Assembly: GCA_040398525.1 (NCBI GenBank)
Contig: JBBATY010000013.1
Span: 8,667 to 72,666 of the forward strand
Length of the DNA stretch: 64,000 nt
Direction of reading: 5' to 3'
DNA from: VFMC01 sp040398525
Lineage (GTDB): Bacteria; Actinomycetota; Acidimicrobiia; Acidimicrobiales; Ilumatobacteraceae
Part shown: piece after piece, positions 8,700 to 16,406 of the stretch
How positions within the stretch are numbered: position 1 is the stretch's first letter
Layout of the letters: each line of letters starts with the position of its first letter
Made by a program: the position numbers and the translations under genes
Notes under the pieces: generated by a model
What the model was told of the DNA's origin: nothing
What the model saw: the letters and a program-made list of their open reading frames with translations, nothing else
Database searches by the model: none

Positions 8700-9415
8700 G
8701 CCGTCGCCCACACGAGGATCTCCGTGCCGTCGGTGGTGGCCGAGAACGTGCGCTCGGCGGCTGCGGTGAGCCGCGCCGCGTCGCCCTGAGAGAGGGGGCC
8801 GGCGCCGTCGAGGGTGCCTGCGCCGAGGGCGACGAAGACGTGCACGTGGGGTGCGGCGGGCACGACGATGCTGCCGCCGGTGGCGAGCCGAGCGCCCCAC
8901 AACACGGCATCGCGTTGGTGGATCGCCACGGCGCCGCGGTGCCCCTGCCCGGAGGCGATGGCCACCAGCCCGCCCTTGGCGAGCTCGACGTTCAGGTCGC
9001 GCTGCTCGTAGCCCGGGTCGACGCCGGCGGTGTCGGGCAGCACCCACATCTGGACGAAGTGGACCGGCTCGTCGGGGCTCGCGTTCATCTCGCTGTGGCG
9101 GATGCCGCGCCCGGCCGACATGCGCTGGGCGAGGCCGGGGTAGAGGACCCCGTGGTTGCCCTCGCTGTCGCGGTGCTCGAGCCGCCCGGAGAGCACCCAC
9201 GTGACGATCTCCATGTCGCGGTGGCCATGGGTGCCGAAGCCCGCGCCCGGGGCGACCCGGTCGTCGTTGTTGACGAGCAGCAGGCCGTGGCCCTGGTGCT
9301 CGGGGGCCCAGTGATGGCCGAAGTTGAACGAATGCCGCGAGTCGAGCCAGCTGATGTCGGTCACGAAGCGGTCGGCGGCGCGCTGCACGGAGATCGACGT
9401 GGTGAGCGAGGTCAT
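8696..9415 (-). CDS. pirin family bicupin
   Basis: A 239-residue protein with the pirin metal-binding cupin: HSFNFGHHW, GFGTHGHRDMEIVTWVLSG and GRGIRHSEMN supply the three His and one Glu ligands of the N-terminal barrel. The C-terminal cupin ends ATTDGTEILVWATA. Bacterial pirins can act as quercetin 2,3-dioxygenases or as redox-sensing partner proteins; nothing here distinguishes these. It overlaps the downstream VOC gene by ATGA. Confidence 0.85.
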   Translation of the reverse strand: MTSLTTSISVQRAADRFVTDISWLDSRHSFNFGHHWAPEHQGHGLLLVNNDDRVAPGAGFGTHGHRDMEIVTWVLSGRLEHRDSEGNHGVLYPGLAQRMSAGRGIRHSEMNASPDEPVHFVQMWVLPDTAGVDPGYEQRDLNVELAKGGLVAIASGQGHRGAVAIHQRDAVLWGARLATGGSIVVPAAPHVHVFVALGAGTLDGAGPLSQGDAARLTAAAERTFSATTDGTEILVWATA

Positions 9416-9443
9416 GGTTCGGACAACATCCTTGATCCCGCAA

Positions 9444-10139
9444 CTATTCCGGTGCGGGTGCCGGGGCCAGCACGCCGGTGCGGTGCAGGTCGCGCAGGTG
9501 GTCGGCGCCGAGGCCGGCGAGCGTCGTCAGGTGGTGGTGGCCGACCTCGCGGGGGACGGGCACGACGTGGGGGATCGCCACCACCACGCATCCTGCGGCC
9601 TGCGCAGAACGGGCACCGGTGGGCGAGTCCTCGAGAGCGATGCAGGCACGCGGGTCGACGCCGAGCCGGGCCGCACCGGTGAGGTACGGCTCGGGATGCG
9701 GTTTGCCGTGGGTGACGTCGTCGCCCGCCACGATCGCGGTGAACGAGCCTGCGGGCAGCGCGTCCATCAAGGCGTCGGTGAACCGCCGCCACGACATCGT
9801 CACGAGGGCCGTCGGGATGCCGGCGGCGACGAGGTCGGCCAGCAGCTCGCGGGCGCCGGGACGCCACGGCACCTCACGGCGGAACCGCTCGATCACCCCG
9901 TCGAGCAGCAGGTTGACGATGTCGTCGATCGGCAGGTCGACCGCGCCGTGCTCGGCGATGTAGCGCGCCGAGTCGCGCAGGTCCTTGCCCACCAGGGCGT
10001 GGGCGTGATCGGTGGTCCAGCCCCCGTTGCCGTGCTCGGCGACGATCTCGAACTCGCGGTCGATCCAGTACGGCTCGGTGTCGACGAGTGTGCCGTCCAT
10101 GTCCCACAGCACCGCGGCGAGCTCCGGGGCCCCGGGCAT
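9444..10139 (-). CDS. HAD-superfamily phosphatase (beta-phosphoglucomutase-like)
   Basis: A 231-residue HAD hydrolase. Motif I is WDMDGTLVDTEPYW with the nucleophile Asp, motif II is LVTMSW, the motif III Lys is in GKPHPEPY, and motif IV is ALEDSPTGARSA. A four-helix cap follows motif I, as in subclass IA enzymes such as phosphoglycolate phosphatase and beta-PGM. The substrate is undetermined. The start at 10139 begins the homology and lies 14 nt after the SDR stop, suggesting an operon with the SDR. Confidence 0.82.
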   Translation of the reverse strand: MPGAPELAAVLWDMDGTLVDTEPYWIDREFEIVAEHGNGGWTTDHAHALVGKDLRDSARYIAEHGAVDLPIDDIVNLLLDGVIERFRREVPWRPGARELLADLVAAGIPTALVTMSWRRFTDALMDALPAGSFTAIVAGDDVTHGKPHPEPYLTGAARLGVDPRACIALEDSPTGARSAQAAGCVVVAIPHVVPVPREVGHHHLTTLAGLGADHLRDLHRTGVLAPAPAPE

Positions 10140-10153
10140 GTCGATCTCGGGCC

Positions 10154-10918
10154 TCAACGCGGCCCGCCGTCGACGTTGAGCGTCGTGCCGGTGGTGTAGC
10201 TGCTGGCGTCCGACGCGAAGTAGAGCGCAGCACCGACGATCTCGTGCGGTTCGCCACCACGGCCGAGTGCATACCCGGCTCGAGCCGAGCGGGTGAACGA
10301 CTCCATGTCCCAGGCCTTGGAGATGTCGGTGAGGAACGGCCCGGGCACGATGCAGTTCACCCGCACGGTCGGCCCGAGCGTGCGGGCCAGGCCGTAGGCG
10401 AGGTTGTTGACCCCCGCCTTGGCCGCGCCGTACACGAGCTCGACGGCAGACGGGCGCTGCGAGGCGATCGACGAGACGAACACGATCGAGCCGCCGCCAT
10501 CGGCCACCATGCGCGTGCCGACGACGGCCGACAGGCGGAACGGGCCCTTCAGGTTGACGCCCACAACCTTGTCGAACAGGTCTTCGCTGACGGCGTCGAC
10601 CGACGGGTAGAGCGGCGACATGCCGGCGTTGTTCACCAGCACGTCGACCCTGCCGAACTCGGCGTAGGCAGCTGCGGCGAGGTCGTCGGCCCCCTGCCAC
10701 GACGCGGCGTGGTAGGCGACGGCGAGTGCCCGCCGACCGAGCGCGCGCACCTCGTCGGCGACGGCTTCACAGTTCTCGAGCTTGCGGCTGGCGATCACCA
10801 CATCGGCTCCGCGCTCGGCGAACGCGAGCACCATCTCGCGGCCGAGCCCGCGGCTGCCGCCGGTGACGACGGCCACCTTCCCGGTGAGGTCGAACAGGTC
10901 GTTGGACGTCTTCGTCAT
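10154..10918 (-). CDS. SDR family oxidoreductase
   Basis: A 254-residue classical short-chain dehydrogenase. It has the cofactor motif VTGGSRGLG at residues 18-26, NNAG near 95, Ser in FVSSIAS and catalytic Tyr/Lys in VYGAAKAG. The C-terminus DVNGGPR-like ending (LNVDGGPR) is typical. An Arg after the Gly motif (GGSRGLG) and ASRK at the end of strand 2 suggest NADP(H). Substrate unknown. TAAGAA lies 6 nt before ATG, a weaker leaderless-type box. The HAD gene follows closely. Confidence 0.85.
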   Translation of the reverse strand: MTKTSNDLFDLTGKVAVVTGGSRGLGREMVLAFAERGADVVIASRKLENCEAVADEVRALGRRALAVAYHAASWQGADDLAAAAYAEFGRVDVLVNNAGMSPLYPSVDAVSEDLFDKVVGVNLKGPFRLSAVVGTRMVADGGGSIVFVSSIASQRPSAVELVYGAAKAGVNNLAYGLARTLGPTVRVNCIVPGPFLTDISKAWDMESFTRSARAGYALGRGGEPHEIVGAALYFASDASSYTTGTTLNVDGGPR

Positions 10919-10952
10919 GCCCTGTTCTTAGCCGTTCGGCCGGCGGCCCGGC

Positions 10953-12239
10953 TCACTCGCCGATCGAGCGCAGGGTGTCGTCGAGCGCGTCGAGCGCTGT
11001 GGCGAGCTGGTCGTCGGTGTGGGCGAGGCCGACGTTCATCATCCCGCGGTGGGCGATGTAGACGCCGCGCTCGAGCAGGCCGAGGTAGAGCAGGTCCTGG
11101 AGCACGGCGTCGCGTTTGGCCATCTGGCGCAGCTGGGTGGGTGCCTCGGCGAGGGCGTGCAGGCTCATCATCGAGCCGAACCCGCTCACGCTCACGGGCA
11201 GCGAGCTGCGCGCCAGCACGGCAGCGACGTTCTGGCGGAACTCCTCACCGCGGGCGAAGTGGGCTTCGGCGACATCCTTGGTGTACACGGTGCCGAGCAC
11301 GGCGACGCCCGCGTTCATCGTGGCGATGTTGTTGTTGAACGTGCCTGCGTGGCTGATGACGCTCGTGCGCCCGGCCTCGGGGCTGGTGTCGTACTGGTCG
11401 AGCAGGTCGGCCGTGCCGCCGAAGGCGCCGAAGGAGAAGCCGCCACCGATGTACTTGCCGTAGGTGGTGATGTCGGCCTGGGCGCCGAGCATGTCGACCA
11501 TCCCGCAGCGACCGTGCCGAGACGTCATCACCTCGTCGGCGATGGTCACTGCGCCCACGGCGCGGGCGGCGGCGAACACCCCTTGGATGAACTCGGGGGT
11601 GGTGGGGATGCACCCGCCCGAGCCGAGCATCGGCTCCATCACCACGGCCGCCAGGTCGGCGCCGTGCTGCTCGATCAGCTCGAGGGTGCGGTCGAGGTCG
11701 TTGTACGGGGCGATGACGAAGTCGTAGGGCGCGTTCCACGGGGCCGGTCCACTGGCGAAGTAGAGGACACCACCGTGGTAGCCGCCGAGCATGACCATCA
11801 GCTTCGAGCGCCCGGTGTACTGCAGCGCGGTCGTGATCGCCATCAGGTTGGCCTCGGTGCCGGAGTTGGTGAACCGCACACGGTCGAGGCAGAACCGCTC
11901 GCACATCAACCGGGCGAGCTCGGCCTCGGCGGGGTGGATGCCGCCGACGCTGACGTTGGTGTCGAGCGCCGCCTTGACGTGGTCGATCACCCGCCGCTCG
12001 GAGTGCCCGAGCAGGCCGGCGGTGTAGTCGCCGAGCAGGTCGATGTAGCGGTGGCCGTCGGCGTCGACGAGCGTTGCGCCCTCGCCGCTGACGAAGGTGA
12101 GCGGGAACGGCGGGTGGGTGAGCACGGTGCGGGTGTGCCCGCCGGGCAGCACCTGGCGAGCTTGGTCGTAGGCCGCGTGGCTGGCCGGGTTGCGGTCGGC
12201 GAAGGCCTGCCGGGCGCGCTCCAGTTGTACGGTGTTCAT
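10953..12239 (-). CDS. class III aminotransferase (glutamate-1-semialdehyde aminomutase-like)
   Basis: A 428-residue fold-type I PLP enzyme. It has GDYTAGLLGHS near residue 70, the PLP phosphate-binding region NSGTEANLMA, GGYHGG, Asp of the pyridine nitrogen in IADEVMTSRHG, and the Schiff-base Lys in TTYGKYIGGG. The last motif resembles HemL (TTLGKIIGGG), but actinobacteria have many GSA-AM-like paralogues acting on other omega-amino substrates and no heme genes are nearby. It is probably not the housekeeping hemL. TAGGCT lies 6 nt before the ATG. Confidence 0.78.
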   Translation of the reverse strand: MNTVQLERARQAFADRNPASHAAYDQARQVLPGGHTRTVLTHPPFPLTFVSGEGATLVDADGHRYIDLLGDYTAGLLGHSERRVIDHVKAALDTNVSVGGIHPAEAELARLMCERFCLDRVRFTNSGTEANLMAITTALQYTGRSKLMVMLGGYHGGVLYFASGPAPWNAPYDFVIAPYNDLDRTLELIEQHGADLAAVVMEPMLGSGGCIPTTPEFIQGVFAAARAVGAVTIADEVMTSRHGRCGMVDMLGAQADITTYGKYIGGGFSFGAFGGTADLLDQYDTSPEAGRTSVISHAGTFNNNIATMNAGVAVLGTVYTKDVAEAHFARGEEFRQNVAAVLARSSLPVSVSGFGSMMSLHALAEAPTQLRQMAKRDAVLQDLLYLGLLERGVYIAHRGMMNVGLAHTDDQLATALDALDDTLRSIGE

Positions 12240-12248
12240 GACGTCAGC

Positions 12249-14150
12249 CTAGATGGCGGCTGCCGCCCGCCGGGCCTCGAGCACCGCCTCGGCGATCGTG
12301 CGCGGCGCCACGCAATCGCCGATGCGCACTGCTCCGGGCACCACCGGGTCGGCGGGCAGGCGGAACCCGCAGTCGACGAGCGCCACGCACTCGATCACCT
12401 GCATCTCGCCGCTGAAGCGGTCCTGCACACGCACCCCGTCGGGGCCGACCGACCTGAGCAGGGCCCGTCGGGCGACGACGACGCCGCGTTGGGCCAGCCG
12501 CACGTTGGCCGGGGCGAGGTCGCCCGTGCGGCTCAGCTCGTTGCCGGCGATGTGGTCCTGGGTGATCAGCACAGCGCGCTCGCCGAGCTCCTCGGCCAGG
12601 GCGACGGCGATCGGCCCGCCGATCGGGTCGAACAGCGCCACCCGGCCCTCGGCTGGCAGCGCCGCAGTGCCGGTGCGCAGGTCGACCACGTCGATCACCA
12701 CCGCTCCCTCGTCGACGTCGTAGCCGCGCGTGCCCGGCACCGAGCCGACGGCCTCGATCACGCTGCCCCGGTGCGCACCGGCGGCGGAGGCGTCGAAGGC
12801 GGAGCCGGTGCGCACGGCCACCCCGAGTCGCTCGCACTCGGCGACCAACCAGTCGACGAACGCGGCGCCGGGCCCGGCGACCGCAGCGATGCCACCCAGC
12901 CGTGTGCTGCGCTCGACCAGGGTCACCCGGTGGCCGCGGGCCGCAGCCACCCGAGCTGCCTCGAGGCCCGACACTCCGCCGCCGACCACCGTGACGTCGC
13001 GGGGCGCTGCGGCGGGGGCGTACCAGTCCGGGTCGGCTGTCTCGTGGCCGGCCGACGGCTCGACCACGCACGACACGATCGGGTTGCGCCCGTCGCGCAC
13101 CTGGCAGCGCTGGTTGCAGCGGATGCACGGCCGGATGCGGTCGGCCTGGTTGGCACGGACCCGGGCGACCAGGTCGGGGTCGGCGATCTGGGCGCGGGTC
13201 ATCTCGACCCCGTCGCACACGCCGTCGTCGATCGCCCACTCGGCCTGGCCCCAGTCGACGACCGAGCCCTGCAGCAGCACGGCCACGTCGGCAGCGGCCT
13301 GCTGCACGGCGGCACGGACGTCGCGGCACACGCCGATGTTGAACCCGGTGGGCTCGTGGAAGTCCGGTCGGGTCTTCTCGGCCGAGAAGATCGCCCCGCG
13401 GGTGACCACTACGTAGTCGATGCGTGCCGCCGGATCGCCCGCCAGCTCGGCAGCGATCGCCGGCGCCATCTCCGGGGTGATGCCCGCCCATGGTGCCAGC
13501 TCGTCGCACGACAGCCGCAGGCCGACGATCGCCTCAGGTGCAGCGGCGCGCACGGCGGCGATCACCTGGCGGGCGAAGCGCAGGCGGTCGGCTCCCCACT
13601 CGTCGCCGCGGTGGTTGGTGAGGCCCGACAGGAACTGGCGCACCAGGCTGTGCTGGCCGGCGTTGATCTCGACCCCGTCGCAGCCCGATGCGACGGCGAG
13701 CGCGGCCGCTGCGCCGAAGCCGGCGACGACAGCGGCGATGTCGTCGGCCTCCATCCACTTCGGCACCTCGCGGCTGTTCACCTCGGGCATGCGCGATGGT
13801 GCCCACAGCGGTGCCTGGCTGTAGGCGCTCGAGCCCTGGCCACCGGCATGGTCGAGCGAGGCGATCACCAGCGAGCCGTGCGCGTGGCAGGCCGCGGCGA
13901 TGGCGGCCCATCCGTCGGCGCATCGTTCGGCGAGCGGGGCGCGCTCGTAGGGCCAGTCGCTGGCGTGCACACTCGCGCCCTCGACCACGATCACACCTGC
14001 CCCGCCGGCGGCGCGCCGGGCGTAGTAGGCGACGTGGCGGTCGGTGAGCCGACGCTCGTCGTCACCGAGGTTGGTGACATGCGGGCCGAACATCACGCGC
14101 GACGGGGCCTCGAGACGGGCGAGGTGGAGGGGTTCGACGAGCCGCGCCAT
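12249..14150 (-). CDS. OYE/FadH-type FMN/FAD oxidoreductase (mycofactocin-neighbourhood type)
   Basis: A 633-residue protein with the 2,4-dienoyl-CoA reductase / trimethylamine dehydrogenase layout. An N-terminal FMN TIM barrel (residues 1-330) is followed by a [4Fe-4S] motif with Cys in CIRCNQRCQV and a later SCVVEP Cys. A FAD/NAD domain starts at VTVVGGGVSGLEAARVAA near residue 390. In mycofactocin genomes, FadH/OYE-family enzymes often sit beside the mft genes, and here mftC lies 0.6 kb upstream. Its role (reductant path or substrate reductase) is inference. TAGGGT lies 9 nt before ATG. Confidence 0.82.
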   Translation of the reverse strand: MARLVEPLHLARLEAPSRVMFGPHVTNLGDDERRLTDRHVAYYARRAAGGAGVIVVEGASVHASDWPYERAPLAERCADGWAAIAAACHAHGSLVIASLDHAGGQGSSAYSQAPLWAPSRMPEVNSREVPKWMEADDIAAVVAGFGAAAALAVASGCDGVEINAGQHSLVRQFLSGLTNHRGDEWGADRLRFARQVIAAVRAAAPEAIVGLRLSCDELAPWAGITPEMAPAIAAELAGDPAARIDYVVVTRGAIFSAEKTRPDFHEPTGFNIGVCRDVRAAVQQAAADVAVLLQGSVVDWGQAEWAIDDGVCDGVEMTRAQIADPDLVARVRANQADRIRPCIRCNQRCQVRDGRNPIVSCVVEPSAGHETADPDWYAPAAAPRDVTVVGGGVSGLEAARVAAARGHRVTLVERSTRLGGIAAVAGPGAAFVDWLVAECERLGVAVRTGSAFDASAAGAHRGSVIEAVGSVPGTRGYDVDEGAVVIDVVDLRTGTAALPAEGRVALFDPIGGPIAVALAEELGERAVLITQDHIAGNELSRTGDLAPANVRLAQRGVVVARRALLRSVGPDGVRVQDRFSGEMQVIECVALVDCGFRLPADPVVPGAVRIGDCVAPRTIAEAVLEARRAAAAI

Positions 14151-14291
14151 GCGGCGGCGACCCTAGTGCGGGAGGCTCACGATGTCTCCGCCGGGGACGC
14201 TGTGCCCGTGGGAGATCGACGGATCACCGGTCGAATGCCATGGAGATCACGATCGGAAGGTCGCCTCTACGTCGTGCGCTACGGTGACCAA

Positions 14292-14693
14292 GTGGTGTAC
14301 CTCCGCGGCTTGCCCGATCCGATCATGCCCAATCCGATCCTGCCCGATCAGGACGAACTGGTGACAAGCGGCTTCAGCTCGCTGTTCGGGCTGATGATCG
14401 TCGTCGGGATCGGTCTGTCCGTGTGGCGGTTCGCCGCTACGCGCAACATGGCCAAGCGACGGGGAGCCTCCGACGCCGATGCCACCACTGTGGCGTTGTT
14501 CGGCGGCGAGACCGGAACTGCGGTCGCCTACGCCGTCAAGGACGCTCGGCCGGCCGAAGCAACCGAGCCCGAGCGGCAGTCCCCCGCCGATGTCGAGGAG
14601 CGGATCCGGTCCGTCCGCGAGCTCGAGTCGAAGGGTCTGATCACGACCGAGCAGGCAGCCTCACGCGTCGAGGAGATCTTGCGCGACGTCTAG
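14292..14693 (+). CDS. small membrane protein with SHOCT-like C-terminus
   Basis: A 133-residue protein inserted on the opposite strand between the OYE-like and mftC genes. A short N-terminus rich in Pro (DPIMPNPILPDQDE) is followed by one membrane span (LFGLMIVVGIGLSVWRFAA), a basic stop-transfer segment (KRRG), a variable linker and a C-terminal helix RSVRELESKGLITTEQAA, which matches the SHOCT-type short C-terminal oligomerisation motif (L.xG.IT.EEF/A). TACGGT (14280-14285) lies 6 nt before the tandem GTG GTG start, consistent with leaderless expression. Function unknown. Confidence 0.6.
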   Translation: MVYLRGLPDPIMPNPILPDQDELVTSGFSSLFGLMIVVGIGLSVWRFAATRNMAKRRGASDADATTVALFGGETGTAVAYAVKDARPAEATEPERQSPADVEERIRSVRELESKGLITTEQAASRVEEILRDV

Positions 14694-14742
14694 CCGAGCG
14701 CCGACGGCCGATCGGCACCGTCGAGCTGTTGCCGGCCGCGGC

Positions 14743-15888
14743 TCAGGCGCCGGCGACGGCGACGGGTTTGCGGGTGAGCTGCACCGGCTTGGAGTGGTCC
14801 ATGCTCGGCTTGGGCACCACGCCCATGTCGACCGACTGCAGCGCCTCGTCGGCCGCGCCGCCCACACACTCCGGGTCGGGACCGTCGAGGGGCAGGCCGG
14901 TGAAGAACTTCGCGGCCATGCAGCCGCCCTGGCAGGCGTCATAGCTGCCGCAGCTGGCGCAGGCGCCTGCCGACTGGGGCTCGCGCAGCTCGCGGAACAG
15001 CTCGCTGTGCTTCCACACCTGGGCGAAGCCACCCTCGTCGCGCACCGAGCCGGCCTTGAACTGGTCGTGGATGACGAACGGGCAGGCGTAGACGTCGCCG
15101 ATCGGGTCGATGAGGCACACCACCCGGCCGGCGCCGCACATGTTCAACCCCGGCAGCGGTTCGCCGAGCGCGTTGAGGTGGAAGAACGAGTCGCCGGTCA
15201 GCACGTCGGCGCCGTGGTCGAGCAGCCAGTGGTAGATCTGGCGCTGCTGGGCGTTGGTGGGGTGCAGGTCGTGCCACGTGTCGGCGCCGCGGCCGCTCGG
15301 GCGCAGACGGGTGACGCGCAGCTGCGCGCCGTAGCTGTCGGCGAGCGCCTTGAACTCGTCGAGCTGGTCGACGTTGTGGCGGGTGACGACGATCGAGATC
15401 TTGAACGGGCCGTTGCGCTCGACGAACCCGGCGGCGGCCAAGTTGTCCATCGCTCGACGGGCCATGTCGTAGCTGCCGGGGCCGCGCACGGCGTCGTTGG
15501 TGGCGGCGTCGATGCCGTCGAGGCTGATCTGGATGTCGAGGTAGTCCATCGCAGTGAGGCGGCGGGCCTTGTCGGCATCGATGAACGCACCGTTGGTCGA
15601 GAACTTCACGCCGATGTCCCGGCCGATCGCGTACTCGACGAGCTCGAAGAAGTCGCGGCGCACCATCGGTTCGCCACCGCCGATGTTGATGTAGAACACC
15701 TGCAGGTCGTGCAGCTCGTCGAGCACCCGCTTGGCCTCGGCCGTGGTGAGCTCGCGAGGGTCGCGCTGGCCACTCGAGCTGAGGCAGTGCACGCACTGCA
15801 GGTTGCAGGCGTAGGTCAGCTCCCAGGTGAGGCAGATCGGGGCGTCGAGGCCGGTCTTCAACTGGCTGACGAGGGACTCAACGCTCAC
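14743..15888 (-). CDS. mftC: mycofactocin radical SAM maturase MftC
   Basis: A 381-residue radical SAM/SPASM enzyme. C28, C32 and C35 in YACNLQCVHC form the SAM [4Fe-4S] site. GGGEPMVR is the SAM-binding motif. The C-terminal SPASM region carries Cys in NMCGAGRVVC, DVYACPF, CASCGSYDACQGGC and PECVGG. MftC is known to oxidatively decarboxylate the C-terminal Tyr of MftA and then cross-link it to the penultimate Val. The assignment rests on the family motifs and on the adjacent mftB and mftA. GTG at 15888 overlaps the mftB end by 11 nt, so the genes are translationally coupled. Confidence 0.95.
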   Translation of the reverse strand: MSVESLVSQLKTGLDAPICLTWELTYACNLQCVHCLSSSGQRDPRELTTAEAKRVLDELHDLQVFYINIGGGEPMVRRDFFELVEYAIGRDIGVKFSTNGAFIDADKARRLTAMDYLDIQISLDGIDAATNDAVRGPGSYDMARRAMDNLAAAGFVERNGPFKISIVVTRHNVDQLDEFKALADSYGAQLRVTRLRPSGRGADTWHDLHPTNAQQRQIYHWLLDHGADVLTGDSFFHLNALGEPLPGLNMCGAGRVVCLIDPIGDVYACPFVIHDQFKAGSVRDEGGFAQVWKHSELFRELREPQSAGACASCGSYDACQGGCMAAKFFTGLPLDGPDPECVGGAADEALQSVDMGVVPKPSMDHSKPVQLTRKPVAVAGA

Positions 15889-16195
15889 GGACGATCTCCG
15901 AACGCTGCAGGCTGGTGAACGCCGTGGCGAACGACGACCAGCGGGACGGGGCGACACCGCACGCGTCGAGCGTGGCGGCGAGGGACGGGTGGTCAGCCAG
16001 GGCACGGGCCACGGCGACCATGTCGGGATGCTTGAGGAAGACCAGCCGGCGGTTGCCGTAGTGGTAGGCGAGGGCCCCGAACGGTTCGGGGCGCAGCGCG
16101 ACCTGGGGGTGCAGCTCGAGGGCTGCGCTCAGGATCGCTGCGGTCGGGGTCGCTGCGCTCGACGCGTCCGCGTCAGTAGACGCCGCACATGCCAT
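15878..16195 (-). CDS. mftB: mycofactocin peptide chaperone MftB
   Basis: A 105-residue RRE-type (PqqD-like) protein that in characterised systems binds MftA and presents it to MftC. The family core is visible: PQVALRPEPFGALAYHYGNR, RLVFLKHPDMV and an Ala/Leu-rich helical tail. The only in-frame ATG upstream of the core is at 16195, which overlaps the last 23 nt of mftA in another frame. No other ATG, GTG or TTG occurs before the conserved region. It overlaps mftC by 11 nt. Confidence 0.92.
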   Translation of the reverse strand: MACAASTDADASSAATPTAAILSAALELHPQVALRPEPFGALAYHYGNRRLVFLKHPDMVAVARALADHPSLAATLDACGVAPSRWSSFATAFTSLQRSEIVRER

Positions 16196-16283
16196 CGATC
16201 GAGATCTCCTCGACGAGCAGCTCGTCGGCGGCGAGCAACTCGGCGTCCTGGGCCTCGGTGGTGTCGACGGTCGGGTTCTCCAT
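16173..16283 (-). CDS. mftA: mycofactocin precursor peptide MftA
   Basis: A 36-residue peptide, acidic throughout, beginning MENPTVDTTE and ending EEISIDGMCGVY. The IDGMCGVY terminus is the diagnostic MftA core, in which the final Val-Tyr pair becomes the redox-active cofactor. The rest is leader for MftB binding. The reading frame is too short for ordinary gene calling. TACGCT (16291-16296) lies 7 nt upstream of ATG, so the message is probably leaderless. It is first in mftA-mftB-mftC and divergent from the alcohol dehydrogenase gene at 16407. Confidence 0.95.
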   Translation of the reverse strand: MENPTVDTTEAQDAELLAADELLVEEISIDGMCGVY

Positions 16284-16290
16284 GCCGGCG

Positions 16291-16296
16291 AGCGTA
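16291..16296 (-). promoter_or_regulatory. -10 box of the mftABC operon
   Basis: TACGCT on the minus strand, 7 nt before the mftA ATG. It shares the 123-nt divergent region with the dehydrogenase promoter, so both sides could be co-regulated. Confidence 0.5.
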
Positions 16297-16368
16297 GCCC
16301 TCGCGTCCGCCTGCCGCTACGCGAGCGACACGTCGAACTCCACTGGTATCCGCCCGGCGCAGTGTGCC

Positions 16369-16374
16369 TAGGAT
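16369..16374 (+). promoter_or_regulatory. -10 box of the adh-moxR-vwa operon
   Basis: TAGGAT on the plus strand. Unlike many genes here it would give a leader of about 25 nt, containing GGGGGT (16395-16400) before the GTG at 16407. No clear -35 is visible. Confidence 0.4.
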
Positions 16375-16406
16375 CGCCCCACGCATCGATACATGGGGGT
16401 TTCGTC

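Noticed and set aside
10953..12239. Housekeeping hemL
   Set aside because: Motifs are GSA-aminomutase-like, but there are no heme genes nearby and actinobacteria carry several similar aminotransferases.
11019..14693. A 1224-codon plus-strand frame opposite the aminotransferase and OYE genes
   Set aside because: Only its last 133 codons (14292-14693) look like a real gene; the rest mirrors two well-supported minus-strand genes.
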